Shown here piece after piece: positions 12,526 to 19,389 of a DNA stretch of 19,389 nt. The notes under the pieces were generated by a model. It worked only from the letters and a program-made list of their open reading frames with translations. It was not told the origin of the DNA and searched no databases. The first letter of the stretch is position 1, and every line of letters starts with the position of its first letter. The translations under genes were made by a program, and so were the position numbers. This DNA comes from Oscillospiraceae bacterium (GTDB lineage Bacteria > Bacillota > Clostridia > Oscillospirales > Ruminococcaceae). The stretch is from contig CAAGDT010000233.1 in NCBI GenBank assembly GCA_900768675.1, positions 1 through 19,389 on the forward strand, read 5' to 3'.

Positions 12526-13329
12526 TTATTCAGCAAACATTCCTATCTTGCGGAACTTGTTGTAACGGTTTTCGAGAAGGGCGGTTTCGTCGGTTCTCAT
12601 AAGCCTCGGCACAGCCTCGTTCAGATAGTCGGCGATATTCATTGCGGTTGCGTTAAGGTCGCAGTGCGCTCCTCCCTCCGCCTCGTCGATTATCCTCTCG
12701 CAGACCCCGAAATTCACAAGGTCCTCCGCTGTAATTTTCATTATTTCCGTTGCCTCAAGCTCTCTTGAAGCGTCCTTCCAGAGAATTGACGCAAAGCCAC
12801 GGGGAGAAATTACCGAGTAAAGGGCGTTTTCAAGCATAGCCAGCTCATCGCATACTGCCAGCGCTAAAGCGCCGCCGCTTCCTCCCTCGCCCAGCACCAC
12901 CGAAACAATGGGCGTGCGTAAGGTCATAAATTCCATAAGGTTGCGGGCAATCGCCTCGCCCTGACCCCTTTTCTCCGCCTCAACTCCGCAGAAGGCGCCG
13001 GGAGTGTCCACAAGGCAGATAACAGGACGGTGGAACTTTTCCGCCTGCTTTGCAAGTCTTAAAGCCTTTCTGTATCCCTCCGGGTGGGGCATTGAGAAGT
13101 TGGATTTCTTGTTTTCCTCTAAGTTTCTGCCCTTTACCTGTGCAATTACAGTTACGGGCGTTCCGTTAAGGGTCGCTATTCCTCCGAGAATTGCTGCGTC
13201 GTCGCCGTAGTAGCGGTCGCCGTGACATTCAAGGAAGTTGTTGAAAATTATCGGTATATAGTCCCTTACCGTGGGGCGGTTCTTATTCCTTATTACGGCA
13301 AGTCTTTCGGTAGCTGTAAGCTCGCTCAT
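12526..13329 (-). CDS. accA: Acetyl-CoA carboxylase, carboxyltransferase subunit alpha
   Basis: With AccD this subunit moves the carboxyl group from biotin to acetyl-CoA, giving malonyl-CoA. At 267 aa it is the short form seen in many Firmicutes, lacking part of the N-terminal extension of the enterobacterial protein (about 319). Family segments are visible: ECHGDRYYGDDAAILGGIA, then SMPHPEGYRKALRLAKQAEK, LVDTPGAFCGVEAEKRGQGE, and VLGEGGSGGALALAVCDELA. Its ATG follows the accD stop by a single base, and the ribosome-binding site lies inside the accD end, so the two halves are made in step. It is the last gene of the operon. Confidence 0.97.
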   Translation of the reverse strand: MSELTATERLAVIRNKNRPTVRDYIPIIFNNFLECHGDRYYGDDAAILGGIATLNGTPVTVIAQVKGRNLEENKKSNFSMPHPEGYRKALRLAKQAEKFHRPVICLVDTPGAFCGVEAEKRGQGEAIARNLMEFMTLRTPIVSVVLGEGGSGGALALAVCDELAMLENALYSVISPRGFASILWKDASRELEATEIMKITAEDLVNFGVCERIIDEAEGGAHCDLNATAMNIADYLNEAVPRLMRTDETALLENRYNKFRKIGMFAE

Positions 13330-13330
13330 T

Positions 13331-14224
13331 TCAACTTTCCTTTCCCGAAATTTCTTCCGTTTTTACATAATTATGCATTCTGAAAATTTTTGACAATGTT
13401 CCCCGCATACTTTTTCTGTCAACAATCATATCCACAAAGCCGTTCTGCAGCATAAATTCCGCAGTCTGGAAGTCGTCGGGGAGCTGCTGCTTTATCGTGC
13501 CCTGAATTACACGCCTGCCCGCAAAGCCGATAAGTACCTTCGGCTCGGCGATTATAATGTCGCCAAGGCTTGCAAAGGAGGCTGTAACGCCGCCTGTGGT
13601 GGGGTCGGTCATTACAGTAATGTAAAGCTGTCCTGCTTCGTTGTGGCGGGCAATTGCTCCCGAGGTTTTCGCCATCTGCATAAGGGAAACAATACCCTCC
13701 TGCATACGGGCGCCGCCGGAAGCGGTAAAAAGTACTACGGGAAGGCTGTTTGCGGTTGCATACTCAAAGGCTCTCGTTATCTTTTCTCCAACAACGCTGC
13801 CCATGCTTGCCATCATAAAGCGGCTGTCCATAATTCCGATAACGGTTTTGTAGCCGTGTATTGTGCAGACGCCTGTAACCACGGCTTCCTTCATCTTGCA
13901 TTTTTCCTGAAGCTCAGCAATCTTCTCCTCGTATTCGGGGAAGCCTATCGGGTTAAGGGAGGTCATTCCCTCGTCAAACTCGGTAAAGCTGTCCTTATCG
14001 GCAGTCATTTCCAGCCTTTCCCGATAGCCTATTCTTGCGTGGTAGCCGCAGGACACGCAGACCGCCTTGTTGCGGTCGAAATCGTCCTTATAAATAACCG
14101 TTCCGCAGCGGGGACATTTAAAAAGCAGTCCCTTTGGTATCTCTACGCCGCCTGAGTTCTTTTCGCTTTTGCCGTCCTCTTTAAAGCGGTCCTTGACCAC
14201 CTTGAACAAATCCTCAAGTGCCAT
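13331..14224 (-). CDS. accD: Acetyl-CoA carboxylase, carboxyltransferase subunit beta
   Basis: This is the zinc-binding half of the carboxyltransferase, partner of AccA. The 297-aa protein has the N-terminal zinc ribbon C37-x2-C40-x15-C56-x2-C59 and the crotonase-like core. The core includes VLFTASGGARMQEGIVSLMQ, DPTTGGVTASFASLGDI, and GFAGRRVIQGTIKQQLPDDF. Length and motifs are standard. It starts 34 bases after the accC stop and overlaps functionally with accA. Confidence 0.97.
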   Translation of the reverse strand: MALEDLFKVVKDRFKEDGKSEKNSGGVEIPKGLLFKCPRCGTVIYKDDFDRNKAVCVSCGYHARIGYRERLEMTADKDSFTEFDEGMTSLNPIGFPEYEEKIAELQEKCKMKEAVVTGVCTIHGYKTVIGIMDSRFMMASMGSVVGEKITRAFEYATANSLPVVLFTASGGARMQEGIVSLMQMAKTSGAIARHNEAGQLYITVMTDPTTGGVTASFASLGDIIIAEPKVLIGFAGRRVIQGTIKQQLPDDFQTAEFMLQNGFVDMIVDRKSMRGTLSKIFRMHNYVKTEEISGKES

Positions 14225-14258
14225 TGTGCCTCCTGCGCCGAAGCGCCGCTATATAGTA

Positions 14259-15602
14259 TTAAGACAGGTCTTTCCTGTTAAGGAAGCCTATGTCGAAAAT
14301 TCCGCTCTCAAACTCCTTGTCCCTGAGCAGGTTAAGCTGGAAGTCGATATTTGCCTGGACCCCCTCGATAAGCATTTCCGAAAGTGCAACCTTCATCTTC
14401 GTAATTGCTTCCTTCCTGTCCCTGCCCTTAACAATAAGCTTTGCAATCATGCTGTCGTAGTAGGGCGGGATAACGTAGCCCTGATAAACGGCGGTATCTA
14501 TTCTTACGCCGAAGCCGCCGGGGCAGTGGATTGACTCTACCTTTCCGGGGCAGGGTCGGAAATTGTGCTTCGGGTCCTCTGCGTTTATACGACATTCGAT
14601 AACATGACCTGTAAGCTTTATGTCCTCCTGCTTTAAATCAAGGGGCAGTCCGTCCGCTATTCTTATCTGCTCTTTTATAAGGTCGATTCCCGTTACCATT
14701 TCGGTTACAGGATGCTCTACCTGTATTCTTGCGTTCATTTCCATGAAGTAGAAGTTCCTGTCCTTATCCACAAGAAATTCTACCGTACCTGCATTGTGGT
14801 AGCCGCAGGCCTTTGCTGCTCGTACCGCGGCGTCACCCATTTTTTCTCTCAGCTCGGGAGTCATAATGGGGCTGGGGCTTTCCTCAAGAACCTTCTGGTT
14901 TCTTCTCTGGCAGGAGCAGTCCCTTTCGCCTAAATGCACCACGTTTCCGTGTTCGTCTGCAAGTATCTGTATCTCGACATGACGGGGATTTTCTATGAAT
15001 TTTTCGATATATACGTCGTCGTTTCCGAAGAACTGTAAAGCCTCCTGCTTTGCTGCGGTTATTGCTGCTTCAAGCTCGCTTTCCTTGTCGGCTCTGCGGA
15101 TACCTCTTCCGCCGCCGCCTGCGCTTGCCTTTACAAGCACGGGGTAGCCTATGTCTGCGGAGATTGCCTTTGCCATATCAAGGTCTTTGATAACCCCGTC
15201 CGAGCCTCTTACAACAGGTACTCCCGCCTTAATCATGGTAGCCTTAGCGTTGGCCTTGTCCCCCATAGCGTCCATAGCGGAAGCGTTCGGACCTATCCAC
15301 TTTATCCCGCACTTTTCGCAAAGGCGGACAAAGCGGCTGTTCTCCGAGAGAAAGCCGAAGCCGGGGTGAATTGCCTTTGCTCCCGTAATTTCACAGGCTG
15401 CAAGCAAGGCTCTTGTATTAAGATAGCTTTCTGAGCTTTTCGGACCTCCGATACACACCGCCTGGTCGGCAATCTGGGCATGAAGGGCGTTTTTATCGGC
15501 GGTTGAGTAAACCGCCACAGTTCTTATGCCAAGCTCACGGCAGGCTCTTATAATCCGTATTGCGATTTCGCCACGGTTGGCAATAAGTATTTTGTCAATC
15601 AT
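14259..15602 (-). CDS. accC: Acetyl-CoA carboxylase, biotin carboxylase subunit
   Basis: AccC carboxylates the biotin on AccB using ATP and bicarbonate. The 447-aa ATP-grasp enzyme has the standard N-terminus MIDKILIANRGEIAIRIIRA, the Gly-rich ATP loop GGGGRGIR (162-169), IENPRHVEIQILAD (203-216), the ERDCSCQRRNQK segment (226-237), and MNARIQVEHPVTEMVTGIDL. The length is typical. It lies 15 bases after fabZ. Confidence 0.97.
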   Translation of the reverse strand: MIDKILIANRGEIAIRIIRACRELGIRTVAVYSTADKNALHAQIADQAVCIGGPKSSESYLNTRALLAACEITGAKAIHPGFGFLSENSRFVRLCEKCGIKWIGPNASAMDAMGDKANAKATMIKAGVPVVRGSDGVIKDLDMAKAISADIGYPVLVKASAGGGGRGIRRADKESELEAAITAAKQEALQFFGNDDVYIEKFIENPRHVEIQILADEHGNVVHLGERDCSCQRRNQKVLEESPSPIMTPELREKMGDAAVRAAKACGYHNAGTVEFLVDKDRNFYFMEMNARIQVEHPVTEMVTGIDLIKEQIRIADGLPLDLKQEDIKLTGHVIECRINAEDPKHNFRPCPGKVESIHCPGGFGVRIDTAVYQGYVIPPYYDSMIAKLIVKGRDRKEAITKMKVALSEMLIEGVQANIDFQLNLLRDKEFESGIFDIGFLNRKDLS

Positions 15603-15617
15603 TACGGTTTCCTTCCC

Positions 15618-16043
15618 TTATTTTATAGCAAAGGATATTTCTGCGGAGCAAGCCTTCTCGCCGTTTACTGTTGCAACTCCCTTTCCTACGCCTACGGGAC
15701 CCTTTACCTTTATAATCTCAACCTCAAGGCGAAGAGTGTCCCCGGGAACAACCTGACGGCGGAACTTAGCTTCCTTAACGCCGCCGAAAAAGCCGATTTT
15801 GCCCTTGTTTTCGGGCATCATAAGCATAGCCACAGCGCCTGCCTGTGCAAGCATTTCAAGAATAAGCACGCCGGGAACAACGGGGTATTCGGGGAAATGA
15901 CCCTTGAACCAGAAATCGTCAGCCTTTATGTGCTTGTAGGCAACAACTCGCTTGCCCTCCTCGATTTCCTCAATTTCGTCTATAAGAAGAAAGGGGTCGC
16001 GGTGGGGGATTATCTCCATAATCTGCTCTTTATTCATCTGCAT
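15618..16043 (-). CDS. fabZ: 3-hydroxyacyl-ACP dehydratase FabZ
   Basis: FabZ removes water from 3-hydroxyacyl-ACP in each elongation cycle. The 141-aa hot-dog protein shows IIPHRDPFLLID (11-22) and the active-site pair H49 in KGHFPEYPVVPGVLILEMLAQ with E63. The ATG at 16043 is preceded by AAAGGA, 9-base spacing. The gene sits between accB and accC, the usual place in Gram-positive fab operons. Confidence 0.96.
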   Translation of the reverse strand: MQMNKEQIMEIIPHRDPFLLIDEIEEIEEGKRVVAYKHIKADDFWFKGHFPEYPVVPGVLILEMLAQAGAVAMLMMPENKGKIGFFGGVKEAKFRRQVVPGDTLRLEVEIIKVKGPVGVGKGVATVNGEKACSAEISFAIK

Positions 16044-16076
16044 GGCATATATTCCTTTCTTAAGGCAACCTTATGC

Positions 16077-16571
16077 TTATTCAATCCGCATAATGGGCTG
16101 GTCAAATTCTACTGTTTCAGCGTCGTTCAGGTAGATTTCCGCAATCTTTCCGTCAAATTCGCTTGTTACCTCGTTCATAAGCTTCATGCTCTCGATAATG
16201 AAAAGCACGTCGCCCTTGTGAACCTCCTTGCCTACTGTTACATAAGGGGGCTTGTCGGGTGCGGGAGAAGCGTAGAAAGTGCCCACAATAGGGGATTTTA
16301 CTACCTTTCCGCTTACCGGAGGCTTTGCTTCCGCCGCAGGAGCATTTGCCGGAGCGGGTGCTGCTGCGGCAGCGCCCATAGCGGGCATCATAGCCGGCAT
16401 CTGAGGCAGCTGGGGCATCATAGGCGGCATTGGCGGCATAGGAGCAGGCTTTTCGCCCAGCTCTATCTCAAATTTATCGTTCTTAACCTTTATATAGCCA
16501 AGTCCGCTTTCCTTCATAAGCTCGATATATTCCTTGACTGCGGACATAAGCTCGTTGTGTTCGTACTGCAT
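16077..16571 (-). CDS. accB: Biotin carboxyl carrier protein of acetyl-CoA carboxylase
   Basis: AccB carries the biotin that shuttles CO2 from AccC to AccA/AccD. The 164-aa protein has a short N-terminal helical part, a flexible Pro/Ala/Met-rich linker (about 42-84), and the C-terminal biotinyl domain. The biotin Lys is K130 in IIESMKLMNEV. The motif reads ESMKLM rather than the textbook AMKM, a common variant. No thumb or enzymatic motifs are missing for the family. Confidence 0.96.
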   Translation of the reverse strand: MQYEHNELMSAVKEYIELMKESGLGYIKVKNDKFEIELGEKPAPMPPMPPMMPQLPQMPAMMPAMGAAAAAPAPANAPAAEAKPPVSGKVVKSPIVGTFYASPAPDKPPYVTVGKEVHKGDVLFIIESMKLMNEVTSEFDGKIAEIYLNDAETVEFDQPIMRIE

Positions 16572-16596
16572 TTATTTATCCCTTTCTTTTGCCGAT

Positions 16597-17832
16597 TTAG
16601 TCCTTTACGGGCAGGAAGCACAGGGTTGCGTTGTGTCCGCCGAAGCCTAAGGAGTTGCTGATTGCGCCTGTAATTTCCATTTCCTTGTTTCCGCCCTTGC
16701 AGCAGTCAAGGTCGCACTCTTCGTCGTCAACCGTAAGTCCTGCTGTTCTGTGAACAAGTCCGTTCTTTATCTGTAAGGCGGTTGCAATTGCCTCAATACC
16801 GCCTGCTGCGCCGAGAAGATGTCCTGTCATAGACTTTGTGGAGTTTACAGCCATCTTGTATGCGTGGTCGCCGAAGGCAATCTTAAGAGCAGCGGTTTCT
16901 GTTCTGTCGTTTATGGGAGTAGAAGTACCGTGAGCGTTGCAGTAGTTGATTGTCTCAAAGGGAACGCCCGCTTCCTTAACTGCAAGCTCCATAGCCTTTG
17001 CTCCGCCCTCGCCCGATGGGTCGGGGCTGGTTTCGTGGAAAGCGTCGCAGGTTGTTCCGTAGCCTGCGATTTCTGCGTAGATAGTTGCGCCTCTCTTCTT
17101 TGCGTGTTCGTACTCTTCAAGCAGGAGAACGCCTGCGCCGTCGCCGAGAACGAAGCCGGAGCGCTCCTTGTCGAAGGGGATTGAAGCCCTGTCAGGGTCG
17201 GTGCTCTTTGTGATAGCGTGCATATTGTTGAAGCCCGCCATAGCAAAGCCTATCTGGCAAGCCTCAGCGCCTCCTGCAAGAGCGCAGTCAAGGTAGCCGT
17301 GCTTAATCTGTCTGAACGCCTCTCCTATTGCGTGGTTGGAGGAAGCGCAGGCGGAAACCGTACAGTAGTTTGTGCCCTTGAAGCCTGTCTGTATTGCTAC
17401 TGTTCCTGCCGCCATATTTCCTATCATCATAGGAATTGTAAAAACCGAAACTCTGGAGTTATTCTTGTTGTGGTAAACCTGAACCTGCTCCTCGGTGGTC
17501 TGTATTCCGCCGATACCCGAGCCGATAATAACGCCCTTTCTGTAGGGGTCAAGGTCGGAGAAATCCGTGCCTGCGTCTTCGAGAGCCTTTCTTGCGGCAT
17601 AAACTGCATAAAGGGTCATAACGTCCGTTCTTCTTGCAGCCTTCTTATCCACATACTCGGAAACGTCGAAATTCTTTACCTTTGCAACAACGTTAAGCTC
17701 CTCGGACTGACCGGGAAACCAGGTGTCAAGTGTAAAGCCGTGCTTTCCTGCCTTAAGATTGTCCCAGAACTCGGAAACGGTATTGCCTATAGGGCTTACA
17801 ACCCCAAGACCTGTAATAACTACTCTTTTCAT
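16597..17832 (-). CDS. fabF: 3-oxoacyl-ACP synthase II FabF
   Basis: FabF condenses malonyl-ACP with acyl-ACP to extend the chain. The 411-aa protein has the full catalytic triad: C162 in TVSACASSNHAIGEAF, H301 in NAHGTSTPINDRTE, and H338 in SMTGHLLGAAGGIEA. It starts MKRVVITGLGVVSPIGN, as expected. It lies 21 bases after fabG and 25 bases before accB. Confidence 0.97.
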   Translation of the reverse strand: MKRVVITGLGVVSPIGNTVSEFWDNLKAGKHGFTLDTWFPGQSEELNVVAKVKNFDVSEYVDKKAARRTDVMTLYAVYAARKALEDAGTDFSDLDPYRKGVIIGSGIGGIQTTEEQVQVYHNKNNSRVSVFTIPMMIGNMAAGTVAIQTGFKGTNYCTVSACASSNHAIGEAFRQIKHGYLDCALAGGAEACQIGFAMAGFNNMHAITKSTDPDRASIPFDKERSGFVLGDGAGVLLLEEYEHAKKRGATIYAEIAGYGTTCDAFHETSPDPSGEGGAKAMELAVKEAGVPFETINYCNAHGTSTPINDRTETAALKIAFGDHAYKMAVNSTKSMTGHLLGAAGGIEAIATALQIKNGLVHRTAGLTVDDEECDLDCCKGGNKEMEITGAISNSLGFGGHNATLCFLPVKD

Positions 17833-17853
17833 CTTTGTCCCTTTCTTTACGGC

Positions 17854-18594
17854 TTACATAGCAAGTCCGCCGCTTATTTCAATTGTCTGACCTGTTATAT
17901 AGGAAGCCTCTTCCGAGAGCAGGAAGGAAACTACCGAAGCAATTTCCTCTACCTCGCCGAAGCGCTTTAATGCAATCTGTGCGAAAATCTTACTCTTCTG
18001 CTCGTCGGAGAGAGCGTCGGTCATAGGAGTTTTAATAAGACCGGGAGCAACTGCGTTTACTCTTATATTTCTTGCGCCGAATTCCTTTGCGGCAGTCATC
18101 GTCATACCGATTATAGCCGCCTTTGAAGCGGAGTAGTTGAACTGACCTGCGTTTCCGTAAACGCCTGCAACAGAAGCCATATTTACGATTGCGCCGTGCT
18201 TCTGCTTCATCATAAGGGAGCAGACGGGCTTCATCATATTGAAAACGGATTTCTGGTTTACTGCGATAACGGCGTCGTACTGTTCCTCGCTCATTCTCGC
18301 TAAAAGTCCGTCCTTTGTGATACCTGCGTTGTTTACAAGAGCGTCGATAGCGCCGAAATGCTCCTTAACCGCCTTTACCATTTCCTCGCACTGGTCGAAT
18401 TTTGATACGTCGGCGGGGAAAATCTCCGCCTTAACGCCGAAACCGCGACATTCCTCCGCTACCTTTTCAGCATTCGCCTTATCGCCCTCTGAGGGGTAGT
18501 AGTTTACGGCAATATCGTAGCCGTCCTTAGCAAGTCTTTTTGCGATACAAGCGCCTATTCCCTGTGAAGCGCCGGTTATAAGTGCAGTAGCCAT
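17854..18594 (-). CDS. fabG: 3-oxoacyl-ACP reductase FabG
   Basis: FabG is the NADPH-dependent ketoreductase of fatty acid elongation. The 246-aa short-chain dehydrogenase has the nucleotide motif TGASQGIG (7-14), NNAG (88-91), and the catalytic S141, Y154 and K158. The C-terminal ITGQTIEISGGLAM is typical. It follows fabK by 22 bases. In related operons fabD commonly lies between these two genes; here it does not. Confidence 0.97.
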   Translation of the reverse strand: MATALITGASQGIGACIAKRLAKDGYDIAVNYYPSEGDKANAEKVAEECRGFGVKAEIFPADVSKFDQCEEMVKAVKEHFGAIDALVNNAGITKDGLLARMSEEQYDAVIAVNQKSVFNMMKPVCSLMMKQKHGAIVNMASVAGVYGNAGQFNYSASKAAIIGMTMTAAKEFGARNIRVNAVAPGLIKTPMTDALSDEQKSKIFAQIALKRFGEVEEIASVVSFLLSEEASYITGQTIEISGGLAM

Positions 18595-18616
18595 ACTTTT
18601 TTCCTTTCTGTTTCAA

Positions 18617-19389
18617 TTATAACTTAAGAAGCTTTTCAGCAGATGCAAACATCTCTTCAATGATTTCCTTGCAGGGCTTAACCTCGTTTACCATACCTGC
18701 AATAGAGCCGCACATAAATGAGCCTTCCTCAAGGTTTCCGTCAACGACAGCCTTTCTTAAGGAGCCTGCGGAGATTTCCTCGAACTGCTCGGGAGTTCCG
18801 CCCTCTTTCTCGAAATTAAGCAGCTTCTTTGCGAACTTTGTCTTTACGTTGCGGCAGGGATGACCGGTAAAACGTCCTGTAACAAGGCTGTCGGTGTCCT
18901 TAGCCTCAACAACAAGCTTCTTGTAGTTTTCGTGTATCTGACATTCCTCGGAAGCAAGGAAGCGTGTGCCTACCTGAACGCCCTTTGCGCCAAGCATAAA
19001 GGAAGCGGCAATACCTCTGCCATCTGCAATTCCTCCTGCTGCAATAACAGGAACAGAAACTGCGTCAACAACCTGGGGAACAAGGCACATTGTGGTGTTT
19101 TCGCCGATATGTCCGCCGCTTTCGGTGCCCTCTGCAATAACTGCGTCTGCTCCCGCTCTTTCCATTCTCTTGGCAAGAGCAACCGAGGGAACTACGGGGA
19201 TAACCTTGATTCCTGCGTTCTTCCAGCCCTCCATATATTTTCCTGGATTTCCTGCGCCTGTTGTAACGAAAGCAACTCCCTCATCGATAACAAGCTGTGC
19301 AAGGTCGTCGGCGTTAGGGCTTAAAAGCATTACGTTTACGCCGAAGGGCTTGTCGGTAAGGGATTTTGCCCGTCTTATCTGTTCTCTTA
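18617..19389 (-). CDS. fabK: Enoyl-ACP reductase FabK (FMN-dependent), 5' end outside window
   Basis: FabK performs the last reduction of each elongation cycle using FMN and NADH, and is unrelated to FabI. The frame stays open from the stop at 18617 to the window edge, so about the first 50 residues are missing and the Met codon at 19330 is internal. Visible family features are SLTDKPFGVNVMLLSP, VTTGAGNPGKYMEGWKNAGI, EGTESGGHIGE, PVIAAGGIADGRGIAASFML, and VGTRFLASEE. The ESGGHIGE and AAGGI segments belong to the FMN/substrate site of the nitronate monooxygenase-like barrel. The remaining upstream operon genes lie beyond the window. Confidence 0.95.
   Translation of the reverse strand, partial: REQIRRAKSLTDKPFGVNVMLLSPNADDLAQLVIDEGVAFVTTGAGNPGKYMEGWKNAGIKVIPVVPSVALAKRMERAGADAVIAEGTESGGHIGENTTMCLVPQVVDAVSVPVIAAGGIADGRGIAASFMLGAKGVQVGTRFLASEECQIHENYKKLVVEAKDTDSLVTGRFTGHPCRNVKTKFAKKLLNFEKEGGTPEQFEEISAGSLRKAVVDGNLEEGSFMCGSIAGMVNEVKPCKEIIEEMFASAEKLLKL

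Overview
The window looks like chromosomal DNA of a gut-type Clostridia bacterium, probably Oscillospiraceae/Ruminococcus-like. The evidence is moderate GC with AT-rich intergenic regions, SigA-type promoters, a leucine T-box, a Firmicutes-type small SRP RNA ahead of dnaX-ybaB-recR, and a clustered FabK-type fatty acid synthesis operon. Most of it is core housekeeping DNA. The exception is a low-GC defence-type insert at about 2944-4062.

Layout on the + strand: the 3' end of parA (1-174), parB (188-1042), an unrecognised membrane-anchored protein (1067-1567) and a divergent serS (1592-2887) form one operon closed by a perfect 19-bp hairpin (2902-2943). Next comes an autonomous module: an extended -10 promoter, an Abi_2/AbiF-like HEPN protein (3003-3986), and a short RNA of about 60 nt (about 3999-4060). 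The RNA has a perfect consensus promoter (TTGACA-17-TATAAT) embedded in the end of the abi gene, and it ends in its own intrinsic terminator. The arrangement fits a HEPN RNase toxin with an RNA partner and is the most interesting item in the window.

Layout on the - strand, in transcription order from the right edge: fabK (partial), fabG, fabF, accB, fabZ, accC, accD and accA form a tightly spaced type II fatty acid synthesis and acetyl-CoA carboxylase operon. acpP follows with its own promoter and terminator. Then come a secreted protein with a cell-wall/glucan-binding-like repeat region, and a leucine T-box-controlled unit of leuA, a methyltransferase-pyrophosphatase-like fusion, and L-asparaginase. 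Last is the SRP RNA-dnaX-ybaB-recR unit. dnaX carries a 10-A run after which the plausible C-terminus continues in another frame.

The parAB, serS and SRP RNA-dnaX-ybaB-recR units are chromosome maintenance and translation genes. The Abi-RNA module sits between the convergent serS and recR units, bounded by two strong inverted repeats. I saw no tRNA, rRNA, CRISPR array, insertion sequence or parS site.
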